Shown here piece after piece: positions 8,785-17,800 of a DNA stretch of 47,144 bases. The stretch is from Clostridiales bacterium (GTDB taxonomy: Bacteria > Bacillota > Clostridia > Peptostreptococcales > Acidaminobacteraceae). The translations under genes were made by a program, and so were the position numbers. Positions within the stretch are counted from its first letter, which is position 1, and every line of letters begins with the position of its first letter. The stretch is from positions 1 through 47,144 of the forward strand of contig JAEIOD010000035.1 of assembly GCA_016342415.1 (NCBI GenBank), in the 5' to 3' direction. A model generated the notes under the pieces. The model did not search any database and was not told the DNA's origin. It saw only the letters and a program-made list of their open reading frames with translations.

Positions 8785-8904
8785 CTTTTAACTTCGTGTC
8801 AGGTATGATCCGTACATGAAATGTAAATCACTTTCCAATCTGTATTGATATAACTAAGCTATATCAATACTATAATAAAGTTACAGATACAAATCCATAT
8901 AAAC

Positions 8905-9126
8905 AAAAAACACCCACTCCATTTAGGAGTGAATGTCATATCCACGGTACCATCCTAGTTGACTAAAAGTCCTCTTATGACCCTATAACGCGGGCATACG
9001 ATCTGTGCTAATAGACATTCACACAGACACCTCAAAGACGTCTTTCATCATAATCGCCCACACAGGTTTTCACCATCTCCTGCTCTCTAAAGTGTTCTCA
9101 TATAACTACTCTTCCAATCATCGGTT
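8905..9126 (-). promoter_or_regulatory. T-box riboswitch leader (Asp specifier) of aspS
   Basis: Reading the minus strand, Stem I has GGAAGAGTA, the AGAGAGC element and the distal loop GGTGAAAACC. The specifier region is GATGAAAGACGTCTTTGAG, in which GAC (Asp) is followed by the usual purine. The T-box sequence AGGATGGTACCGTGG is at 8941-8956 with its 3' partner CACTCCT. The overlapping terminator CACTCC/GGAGTG with TTTTTT is at 8905-8935. Uncharged tRNA-Asp should stabilise the antiterminator and allow aspS transcription. The T-box bulge is TGGT, which pairs with a GCCA end only through a G-U pair. Confidence 0.9.
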
Positions 9127-9132
9127 TTACAT

Positions 9133-9161
9133 AGTGTACAATAAAAATTTATACCCGTCAA
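9133..9161 (-). promoter_or_regulatory. Promoter of the aspS T-box transcript
   Basis: On the minus strand a TTGACG -35 box (rc of 9156-9161) is separated by exactly 17 bp from a TACACT -10 box (rc of 9133-9138). This would start RNA near 9126, just before Stem I of the T-box. Confidence 0.7.
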
Positions 9162-9193
9162 TACTCAAGATTGTATGAATCCAACCAATGAAT

Positions 9194-11200
9194 TTATTCA
9201 ATTGTAAATCTTGCTACCAAGTTTGTGAGTTCATCGGCCATAGCACTTGTTTCTTCTGAGGCTTGTGACAGACTCTCTGTAATGGCAGCTTGTTCCTCAG
9301 CTGAAGCTGAAATCTCCTGCGCCATCGAAGTATTCGATGATGATTTACCTGAAATATCTACAATTGATTTATTGATGTCATCCGATATTACAACTTGACT
9401 TGACGAAATATCATTCAGTTCTGAAATATGCGAATTGATGTTTTCAAATCCTTCTATGATACTCAAGAACTTGCCATCTAACGACTGTATGGTTGCTTCA
9501 CCTTTATCTACATTAATTTTGGCACTATCTGCATTTTTATTGGCTTCTGTGATGAGTTTAATAATGGTATTTAAAACATTGTAAACATTTGCAGATTCTT
9601 GTGTTGTTTGCTCTGCCAGTTTCCTAACTTCTTCAGCAACAACCGTAAATCCTCTTCCCGCATCACCGGCTCTTGCAGCTTCTATGGAAGCGTTTAATGC
9701 CAACAAGTTAATTTGCTCTGCAATTGATTTAATGGTTTCGCTGATACCAGTCACTTTTTTTGCATGAGTATTTAAAACTTCAAAAGCATCCATCAACTCA
9801 TCTGTTGCATTTGAAATATTGGTAATTGAGAGGATTGACGATTCCACACCCAACCTGCCTTCATTGGCCGTTTCAAGAGTCTCAATACAGGCTATCTGTG
9901 ATTTTTTTGTCAGCATGTTTGAGGTCTCCACAAATTCGTTTAATTTTTCCATTTCTCCCTCAACCGAACTTATTGCCGTATTTTCAGATAAGATGTTTTC
10001 CATCATACCGTTGATGTTTTCACTGACTTCATCGGCACTGCCATTTACCTCTTCTGCTGAAGCGGTTAATTCTTCTGCTGAAGCAGATAAATCCTGAGAA
10101 ATATAGATGATTCTGTTGAGTATTTCTTTCTGATTGTCCAACATCATATTATAGGACTCACCCAGTTGTTGAATCTCATCTTTTGTACGAATCTCTACAT
10201 GATGTGTTAAATCACCTTCACCTGCTTTTGACATCGAACGTTCCAAAATACCAATCGGTTTTATGATCAATCGGTTTATCACTATATATCCTACTAAACT
10301 GGCAATAACAATAGCTACTAGTATTGTAACAATAACCATATTTCTTATGCTAAGAGCGGTCGCATTTAAATCCGACTGGTTTGCAGTAATGGCAATCGCC
10401 CAATTTTCAAACTGCTGATATTTTACATACTTTTTTTCACCATCGAACGTGTAATAGCCTTCACCGGTTTCAACCGTTTTCATTTGGTCCACTAAATCGG
10501 TAAGTTCAGGAATATCGTATTCATACAGATTTTTCTTCATAATCATATCTGGATTTACATGTTGTACAACCAATCCTGCATTATCACCTTTTATATCTAC
10601 CATATAAGCATAACCTTTTTCGGCTATTTTTGTTTCTTTAATCAGATCTGTTATTAAAGTAAATTTAACGGTTGATACGATGGACCCAATATATTTGCCA
10701 TTGTCATAAATAGGTTTGCAGATCGCTATAGATTGACTATTATCAGCTTTTGATAGAATCACTTCACTGATAACTGTTTCTTTTGATGAAATTGCGTCTT
10801 TAAGATAGTCTCTTTCACTCACATCAATGTTTTTGATATCATTCTTACTATCTGAAAAAAGTACAGTACCCTCTTCATCAATCAGTGCAATCAATGTGAT
10901 CAGGTCACTGTAATTTTCAAGCGTTGTTGTAAATGTTGCTTTCAGATCAGCATTTTCTGTTTTTGTTTTTAAACTATTCATCACTTTTTTATCTAAACTC
11001 AGTGTCTCAATCAATCTAACTGTACTGATCATTTTTTCTTCCACAAGTGCTGTTCGAAGTGATAATTGATCTGTTACTTTTGACATCATCAAATCATTTG
11101 TTGATGTATATGATTTGATAAGTGCCAAACCTCCTATAGAAATGCTCGTAAGGATTATTAACAGTATAATGCGAATCAACAATTTTCTCAGTAATTTCAT
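9194..11200 (-). CDS. Methyl-accepting chemotaxis protein with dCache sensor
   Basis: 668 residues from ATG 11200. The ATG at 11212 lies within the GGAGG site that serves 11200. The first membrane segment is about 6-27 and the second about 288-309. The extracellular part between them (about 30-280) has the dCache-type pattern, including SERDYLKDAISSKETVISEV and AICKPIYDNGKYIGSI, and should bind a small ligand. A HAMP domain follows (about 310-365) and then the cytoplasmic signalling rod. The conserved tip is ASIEAARAGDAGRGFTVVAE (about 504-523), which binds CheA/CheW. Glu/Gln-rich segments are likely methylation sites. No che genes are in the window, so it reports to a distant array. Confidence 0.92.
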   Translation of the reverse strand: MKLLRKLLIRIILLIILTSISIGGLALIKSYTSTNDLMMSKVTDQLSLRTALVEEKMISTVRLIETLSLDKKVMNSLKTKTENADLKATFTTTLENYSDLITLIALIDEEGTVLFSDSKNDIKNIDVSERDYLKDAISSKETVISEVILSKADNSQSIAICKPIYDNGKYIGSIVSTVKFTLITDLIKETKIAEKGYAYMVDIKGDNAGLVVQHVNPDMIMKKNLYEYDIPELTDLVDQMKTVETGEGYYTFDGEKKYVKYQQFENWAIAITANQSDLNATALSIRNMVIVTILVAIVIASLVGYIVINRLIIKPIGILERSMSKAGEGDLTHHVEIRTKDEIQQLGESYNMMLDNQKEILNRIIYISQDLSASAEELTASAEEVNGSADEVSENINGMMENILSENTAISSVEGEMEKLNEFVETSNMLTKKSQIACIETLETANEGRLGVESSILSITNISNATDELMDAFEVLNTHAKKVTGISETIKSIAEQINLLALNASIEAARAGDAGRGFTVVAEEVRKLAEQTTQESANVYNVLNTIIKLITEANKNADSAKINVDKGEATIQSLDGKFLSIIEGFENINSHISELNDISSSQVVISDDINKSIVDISGKSSSNTSMAQEISASAEEQAAITESLSQASEETSAMADELTNLVARFTIE

Positions 11201-11323
11201 AACTTCCTCCATTCATAAACTCTTATTAGTGTGTCTTTTGATATTTTTCTTAGGTAAACTCATTCAACGAATATACTTTTATATTCTATTAAAGTAATCT
11301 ATTTCCAATTGTCCTGATACGTA

Positions 11324-11369
11324 AATACTGACCTTCCAAAGTGAGAGAACACTTTAGTTGGTCAGTATT
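11324..11369. repeat. Long imperfect hairpin between chemoreceptor gene and regulator
   Basis: AATACTGACC (11324-11333) pairs with GGTCAGTATT (11360-11369). Inside, CAAAGTG pairs with CACTTTAG, and AT-rich flanks to about 11320 and 11380 extend the stem. On the plus strand CTTTTT follows, as in a terminator, but no plus-strand gene ends here. It may be a structured leader of the chemoreceptor mRNA, a small RNA or a remnant element. Confidence 0.5.
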
Positions 11370-11420
11370 AGTATTTATGTCTTTTTGCTTATACTATAAG
11401 GAATAGTGATGTCTCTTGTT

Positions 11421-11568
11421 TTATACCTTTGGTGTGATGACTTCCGTTTCTATACCAGTATCTGCCAGGTATGTTCTAGGAATATCCTTTTAATCATCTG
11501 CAAAAGTCAATGAAGACATTACATTTATCATTACAACCAAATAATATAAGTGTTGTTTTTCTCTTCAT
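11421..11568 (-). pseudogene. Decayed gene for a small secreted peptide
   Basis: ATG 11568 has AAGGAG seven bases upstream and opens MKRKTTLIL. The frame then runs only 24 codons to a TGA at 11494. A one-base shift near 11540 restores a convincing signal peptide ending LVVMINVMSSLTFADD. One TAA follows (11490-11492), and then KDIPRTYLADTGIETEVITPKV to a second TAA at 11421. So the region looks like a gene for a secreted peptide of about 49 residues with one frameshift and one nonsense codon. It is divergent from an RRNPP-type regulator, the arrangement seen for Rgg and its Shp pheromone. A sequencing error could explain the frameshift but not also the stop codon. Confidence 0.5.
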
Positions 11569-11581
11569 TGATAAACTCCTT

Positions 11582-11610
11582 TTCTCAATCTTCTACAACT
11601 GTAGTATAAT
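11582..11610 (+). promoter_or_regulatory. Promoter of the HTH-TPR regulator
   Basis: A perfect TATAAT at 11605-11610 is preceded, 17 bp away, by TTCTCA (11582-11587), a four-of-six match to the -35 box. Downstream, ACCCA (11626-11630) and TGGGT (11638-11642) form a small inverted repeat between promoter and start, a possible autoregulatory operator. Confidence 0.6.
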
Positions 11611-11661
11611 TAAGACAAAATGTGTACCCAATTAAAATGGGTGTAAAAGGAGTTGATTTTT

Positions 11662-12606
11662 TTGTTCGAAACATTCGACACTCAAGAATTTGGAAATTAC
11701 CTGAAAAATTTAAGAGAATCACTTAAAATAACTCAAAACAATGTCAAGGAGTTAACAGGACTCAGTCTGGAAACCATCAGGAAGTTGGAACGCGGCATTT
11801 CAATTCCTAGATATGATACATTGGAATTATTATCTAAAGTATATAAAGTGGATGTACTTCAAATATTTTCACTTTATCGCTCATCTTCAGATCTCTATAG
11901 TTTTTATAATAATCTGGACCATTTGATAGTGGAGTACAATCAAGAGAAGTTAACCAATCTCCTAGAAGATTTCCAAAACAGAATCAGTGAGGAAACTGCA
12001 GAGAAGGTATTTGAAAAAAAAGAACTGAAACAATTCATTCTAATATTAAAAGGTATTGAAGCATACAGCACTGAAGAAAGAAAAGAAGCGTGTTATGATT
12101 ATTTCATAGAAGCTATGAAGATTGGCAATTCCTCTTTTGAACTGAAAAATATCAATAGATTTAAGTACACTCAATTGGAGCATAGAATTCTTTTATTGAT
12201 AGCACTTGCACTCAGTTTTAAGAGAGAATTAAAACTAGCCAATAAAATTCTAATCCTGTCACTAGAGACCAATCAACTGAAGTGCCGATTAGATTTTAAC
12301 GATATACGTCTGATGATTAAAATATACTTTAATTTATCATATAACTTCTTTGGAGATGAGGACTATCAAAACTCTTTAAAATATGCCGATGAAGGCATTA
12401 AGTATTGTCAAAAGCATCACTCAATGTATGCACTTTCCGGTCTATTTTATAGAAGAGGTATTGCAAAGTTTTTTATGGAAGTTGATGATTACATGACAGA
12501 CTTAACTTATGCCATGCAGTTGTTTTACATCAATGATCAGTTTGATCTAGCCAAACTTTATCAAGACATCACTTTTGAGAAGTATGGAATCAAAATTAAA
12601 ATATAA
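11662..12606 (+). CDS. RRNPP-like HTH-TPR transcriptional regulator
   Basis: 314 residues, read from TTG 11662, nine bases after AAAAGGAG. The TTG at 11653 sits too close to that site. Residues about 8-67 are an XRE-type helix-turn-helix (EFGNYLKNLRESLKITQNNV, LSLETIRKLERGISIPRYDTL). The rest is all helical, with TPR-like units such as SYNFFGDEDYQNSLKYADEG. This is the architecture of Rgg/PlcR/ComR-type receptors, which bind short imported peptides and switch transcription. It is the only plus-strand gene in the window, with its own promoter and terminator. The divergent decayed secreted peptide 94 bp away may have been its signal. Assignment to RRNPP is from architecture, not a search. Confidence 0.75.
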   Translation: MFETFDTQEFGNYLKNLRESLKITQNNVKELTGLSLETIRKLERGISIPRYDTLELLSKVYKVDVLQIFSLYRSSSDLYSFYNNLDHLIVEYNQEKLTNLLEDFQNRISEETAEKVFEKKELKQFILILKGIEAYSTEERKEACYDYFIEAMKIGNSSFELKNINRFKYTQLEHRILLLIALALSFKRELKLANKILILSLETNQLKCRLDFNDIRLMIKIYFNLSYNFFGDEDYQNSLKYADEGIKYCQKHHSMYALSGLFYRRGIAKFFMEVDDYMTDLTYAMQLFYINDQFDLAKLYQDITFEKYGIKIKI

Positions 12607-12607
12607 C

Positions 12608-12646
12608 AAAAAAAACTAGTGACAACAATTGCCACTAGTTTTTTTG
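12608..12646 (+). terminator. Bidirectional Rho-independent terminator
   Basis: AAACTAGTG (12613-12621) and CACTAGTTT (12633-12641) form a 9-bp stem flanked by A and T runs. It lies two bases after the regulator stop and could also stop RNA coming from the right. Confidence 0.9.
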
Positions 12647-12672
12647 AATGTTGATAGGATACATAAATCAAT

Positions 12673-12732
12673 AGTTATCCACATTTTCAACAAGACTTTG
12701 TGGATAACTTGTGGATTGGTCGTGGATATCTC
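12673..12732. repeat. DnaA-box element, copy A
   Basis: AGTTATCCACA (12673-12683) is inverted as TGTGGATAACT (12699-12709) across a 15-nt spacer. The hexamer GTGGAT recurs at 12700, 12711 and 12722, exactly 11 bp apart, ending in ATATCTC. TTATCCACA is the perfect high-affinity DnaA box. A second copy of identical length and spacing is at 27436-27495. It sits in a gene-free stretch (12647-12881) between convergent genes, where nothing else is recognised. Confidence 0.75.
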
Positions 12733-12881
12733 TATATAAAACAGTTGTACTGATATGGATATGCGGCGTGACAACACAGTTATTCAAAACTTTATAGGTC
12801 AATCGCAATAAAGTAAAGATTGTCATATTCTACATGCAATCAAAAGCAAAAGAATAAAATCACTAAGAGTTGTTTTACCTT

Positions 12882-14576
12882 TTACATCTTGCTATCATCC
12901 ACTTGGTCAAAATAAGCATTAAGTTCTGGCATTAAGTTCTTTATGGTCTCTTTATTAAACGGGCTTTCAACATTTGAACGTCTTAGTAATTCTAAGAATG
13001 AATGTTTACCTCCCAATTGACATAAATCCATATACCGGTCCCAAGTTCCCTTAAAATCATTTCTCGAATCTCTCCAAAATTGATAAGCACATATTTTTGC
13101 TAATGCATATTCAATGTAATAGAAGGGAATAGTAAATATATGAGACTGTCTAAAGAAGGTACCACCTCTGTTATAGAAGTCAAAGTCTTCATATTCTTTA
13201 TAAGGCATATACTTCATTTCAATTTCACGCCACTTTTGTTTTCTTTCTGTTGGAGAGACATTGGGATTTTCATATACAAAATGCTGGAACTCATCAACAG
13301 TTACGATATAGGGTATAAATCCAATTGAAGTTGAAAGATGTGTAAATCTATATTTGTCAGCATCTTCATTAAAAAACAGATTCATTGTTGGCCAGGTCAA
13401 ATATTCCATTGCAGTCGAATGTACTTCACACGCTTCGGAAGTAGGCCAGTGGTAATCCGTCACCGCAAACTCTCTCGTTTGATAGACCTGGAAGGCATGA
13501 CCGAACTCATGAGTCAAGATATCTATATCACCACTAGTTCCATTAAAATTCGAAAATATAAATGGCATTTGATGTGTATTCAAGTACTCACAATAACCAC
13601 CACCTGATTTACCCTTCCTTGCCACCAAGTCGAGTAATCCCTGATCATTCATCTTTTTGTAACAGTCACTTGTTTCGCTACCCAACGCTGAAAAGACTTT
13701 ATCTCCTTGTGATATGATCCACTCCGGACTCCCTTTTGGCTTTGCATTACCTGTTTTGAATAACAATGGTTCATCAATAAATGACAGTTTGTTTAAACCC
13801 AATCTGCTTTGTTGTCTTAAAGCCAGTTTTTCAGCTACAGGAACAATATGTTCGTGAACTGCATCTCTAAACTTTGCAACCATTGTATGATCATAATCTG
13901 ATCTTGCATAACGATCATATCCCAACTGAACATAATTGTCATACCCGAGTTGATGAGCAATTTCAGTTCTTACTTTAACCAATTCATCGTATATTCTATC
14001 GTATTTTGACTCATTCTTTTCATAGAATCCCATCACCAAACGTCTAGACTCCAATCTTACTTCCCGGTTGTCATCACTTAAGTAAGAACCCATTTGTGAC
14101 ATACTCAGTTTTTTACCTTTGTAATCAAATTCAGCTGAACCAGATAATTTCTGATAAGCGCTACAAAGCTGATTTTCAGTCATCAGATTCGGAATAATAT
14201 CTTCTTTAAACGTTTTAAGCTGAAGTATCGCTAGTGTCATCAATTGCTGTCCGTGCTCATTAATGAGTTCATCCTTAAACTGATTTTTTACAAGCAATCC
14301 AAAATACTCATGAACAATGCCATCATATATTGGCGAAACTTCATCGATATAATTGTTTTCTTTAGAGTAGAATTCATCTTTTGTGTTTTGAGAAAATCTA
14401 ATTCTAACCAGATTCATTGTTGTTTCAATCTCATCTCTTAGTGTATTAATCCTAAGAAATGCACGGTTTGATTCATTAAACGTTTTACTCGCACTAAATA
14501 AATCGAATAATTCCTCGAACTGTTTTTTTACATATGTCATATTGAAGCGTATATACTGAATATCTTCTAATTTCAT
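12882..14576 (-). CDS. M3 family oligoendopeptidase (PepF-like)
   Basis: 564 residues, the usual size for clostridial PepF-type enzymes, with no signal peptide, so cytoplasmic. The zinc motif is DILTHEFGHAFQVY with His356-Glu357-x-x-His360. Glu384 in EACEVHSTAMEYL is the likely third ligand. The C-terminal part has the conserved FFRQSHIFTIPFYYIEYALA region. It should cleave short peptides, typically in peptide recycling after import. AGGGGGAAATC precedes ATG 14576, and a perfect 13-bp inverted repeat lies about 30 bp further upstream. It faces the regulator gene convergently and has no gene partner on its own strand. Confidence 0.92.
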   Translation of the reverse strand: MKLEDIQYIRFNMTYVKKQFEELFDLFSASKTFNESNRAFLRINTLRDEIETTMNLVRIRFSQNTKDEFYSKENNYIDEVSPIYDGIVHEYFGLLVKNQFKDELINEHGQQLMTLAILQLKTFKEDIIPNLMTENQLCSAYQKLSGSAEFDYKGKKLSMSQMGSYLSDDNREVRLESRRLVMGFYEKNESKYDRIYDELVKVRTEIAHQLGYDNYVQLGYDRYARSDYDHTMVAKFRDAVHEHIVPVAEKLALRQQSRLGLNKLSFIDEPLLFKTGNAKPKGSPEWIISQGDKVFSALGSETSDCYKKMNDQGLLDLVARKGKSGGGYCEYLNTHQMPFIFSNFNGTSGDIDILTHEFGHAFQVYQTREFAVTDYHWPTSEACEVHSTAMEYLTWPTMNLFFNEDADKYRFTHLSTSIGFIPYIVTVDEFQHFVYENPNVSPTERKQKWREIEMKYMPYKEYEDFDFYNRGGTFFRQSHIFTIPFYYIEYALAKICAYQFWRDSRNDFKGTWDRYMDLCQLGGKHSFLELLRRSNVESPFNKETIKNLMPELNAYFDQVDDSKM

Positions 14577-14606
14577 GATTTCCCCCTTATTACAATTACC
14601 AACGAA

Positions 14607-14643
14607 TATTGTATTACATCAACAGTATAAATGTAATACAATA
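14607..14643. promoter_or_regulatory. 13-bp perfect inverted repeat upstream of the M3 peptidase
   Basis: TATTGTATTACAT (14607-14619) and ATGTAATACAATA (14631-14643) are separated by 11 nt. It lies directly before the peptidase ribosome site, so it is either an operator for a dimeric repressor or a leader hairpin. The rest of the gap (14650-14790) is AT-rich with nothing else recognised. Confidence 0.55.
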
Positions 14644-14791
14644 ATTATTCCACCTTTATTATAATATAATTATCTTTTTTTTAGTATATGTTCATTTGTT
14701 TCAATACAGACATTTTATTAAACTTATAGTAAACACCGAACTGTTCTATGAATAATAAGCTAATTCATCAAGAATCCTGAATACATACATC

Positions 14792-14817
14792 AAAAGACAC
14801 CCCCTTTTGGAGGTGTC
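14792..14817 (-). terminator. Terminator after the RND efflux operon
   Basis: GACACC/GGTGTC with inner CC/GG pairs around an AAAA loop form the stem, followed on the minus strand by TTTTG. It ends the TetR-MFP-RND transcript about 55 nt past the RND stop. Confidence 0.8.
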
Positions 14818-14873
14818 AATCAATTTGGCAATTTTCAGATGCTTTATTTAATTCGATTCTTGAAAGCGATTCT

Positions 14874-17800
14874 TTAAGCTTTACCTCTTTCCAACATATA
14901 ATAAATGGTCGGAATGACAGTTAAGGTCAACAACGTTGATAAAAATAAGCCACCGATTAATGCTATTGCCATTGGTGTAAAGAATGAACTTTGCGCCAAT
15001 ACAAGAGGAATTAATCCAAAGATTGTTGTAATGGAACTGAGAAGTATAGGTCTCATTCTTTTCTCAACCGAGTCTTCACATGCTTCTCTGACGCCTAGTC
15101 CATCTTTTCTAGCTCTATTGATATATTCAATGAGTAAGATGGCATTGTTTACGACAATACCAAATAGACTTGCAATACCCAGTCCTACAGTAAATGTAAA
15201 CGGTGTGCCAGAGATCAACAGCGCTAATGCAACACCAATAAACGACAGCGGAATACTTGCCAGTATCACAACAGGTTGTATCAATGAGTTGAATTGAATC
15301 AACAAGATGACATAAACAATGATCAATGCTGCAATACCTGCAGACGCTAATCCAGCCAGATATTTTGTAATGGTATCACTCTCACCACCATATTTTATTT
15401 TGATATCAGAAGTATCCAGTTCGGTATCAATAAATTCTTCAATAGCCGATTGTATGGTAGAGGCACTAACTTCTGGTCTGACATCTGCTGTAACTGATAC
15501 CAAAGTATCTCTATCATACCTCTTGATTGAAGTTAACTCTTCTTTTAATGAAACCTTTGCAAATTGTTTGACCAATATTTTTTCATTTGTATATTGAGAC
15601 TTGATGGGTAGATTTTTTATATCTTCTATATCTCTGATATTGGATTTGACCTTGATATCATATTCTTTACCCTCTACCTTCATCACACTGGCACTGCTAC
15701 CATTTAGAGCTAAATTAATTTGATATTGGATATCGTACTTTGTTAAGCCAAAAGTGCTCGCTAGATCTTGATCCACTTCTAGAGAATATTCATATTTATA
15801 GGTACTCTTGTCATTTTGAACATTTATTGTACCATCCAAACTGCTAAGTTCTTCAAATACTGCTTCGGCAATCCTGTTGACTTCTTCTATATTCCCACCC
15901 GATAGACGGACATCTATGGATGGTCCTGGCATATTAATTTCAAGTAGATTAACCGTACAATAACCACCGATCAACTCTGTATCAAACTTATCCTGAAGGT
16001 ATATTGCCAGTGCTTCTTTATTGTTGAATCGACTGTTCTTTTCAATCTCAAATCGACTCAATATTTGTCCTTTGTCATCTGATGGTGTTATCATATCAGC
16101 GGTCATATAAAATCTTGGCAAACCGCCACCGATCGAACTGGTGATACTTTTTATCTCAGGCTCTTCTAATAACATTTGTTCCACCGACTTGATAAACTCT
16201 TCATTTTTTTCTAGATCACCACTGACTTCACTGGTTAAATTGAAATAAATAATATCTTTATCTACATAAGGGAACATTTTAATTTCAACCAACAGCATGG
16301 AAGCCAATGAAACACCAAAGATAACCACAACAATAAATAATGCTGTTTTGGGTTTATCCAGGTTTATTTTCAACAGTTTGTGATACTGTGTTTTAACAAA
16401 AGCCAAGCTGTCTTTTTTTGAATCCGTTTTATGGAAGAACTTGCTTGCCAGCGCTGGTGTCACCAACATAGCTACCATATAAGACGCGACCAAAGAGATC
16501 ATGACAACTTGTGGTAATGATTTGGCAAATATGCCAGCTTCACCTGGTAGTACCATCAAGGGTGCAAATGACGCTATGGTTGTAAGTGTAGATGCTAGTA
16601 CAGGTATCGACTGCTCTTTGGCACCTTGAAAAGAAGCATCTAACTTACTAAGTCCTTCATTTATTTTTATTTGTATCGCATCACTTATTACGATTGAATT
16701 GTCTACTAATATTCCCAAGGCAATTATGAGCGCCGCAATGGATACCTGCTGTATGTCTATCCCCATGAAAGACATGCAAATAAAGGTTGCTGCAATGGAG
16801 AGTGGTATTGTAATTGAAACTATAACAGCATTTCTTAATCCCATCCCAATCAATACAACAAGAATTACAAAGACAATTCCTTGAAGTAGGTTGGTTATAA
16901 AATCAGATACTGCAACGTCTACATCCTCAGGTAGGAACAATACTTCATTAATTTCCAGTCCTTCAGGCATTGAATCTATTAGATCGTTTAATGTTGATCT
17001 TACCTCTTTACCTACTAGAACAACATTTTCATTGTCCTTGAAGTATCCTGTTAGTAAAATAGATTTTTTACCGTTATCTCTAAACTTCAAGTCGTCCTCA
17101 TTGTATGCAAAGTAAATGTCAGCAACATCTTTTAATCTCACAACGCTTCCGGTCTCTTCAGAAATATAAACGATGATATCTTCAATATCTCTTTGGCTGC
17201 TGATACTTTGAGGGGCTTTTAAGTTAATCTTTCCCTGATCTGTTTTAATGGAACCGGACGGTATCACAACATTTTGTGCTCTTATTAAGTCATAAATATC
17301 GTTTATTGAAATATTGTAAGGCATGAGTTTATCATTATCAATTTCAACAATGATTTCCTTTTCCAGATCACCTTCGATTTCCATTTTTTTTATACCTGGA
17401 ATGACTTCTAACTTTTCTTTGAATTGTTCTGCGAAACTCGTCAACTGACCATTTGTATAGTCCTCGCCACTAACCGATAAAATGATACCTGCGGATTCCG
17501 TTAAATCGGTTTCAATTTCAGGTGCCCACGAACCACTAGGAAGATCCGGTTTAATTTCGTCCATATTGATTCGAAGAGTATCCCACTGTTCTTCATATAC
17601 AACATCATAATTCAACATGACAATTACAATTGATGCATTGTCATAAGAAAAAGATTTGATGTATTCAATGCCATCGAGTTCTGCGACCGCATCTTCTACG
17701 GGTTTAGTAATCAGTTCTTCCACATCACTTGCGGATGCACCTGGATAAACCGTAACTATTTGAGCAACCGGACTTGATGTGTCTGGATTTTCCTGTTTGG

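Noticed and set aside
12882..14441. Several plus-strand frames of 60-90 codons opposite the peptidase gene and similar frames opposite most long genes.
   Set aside because: They mirror the codon pattern of the minus-strand genes, lack ribosome sites and carry no domains.
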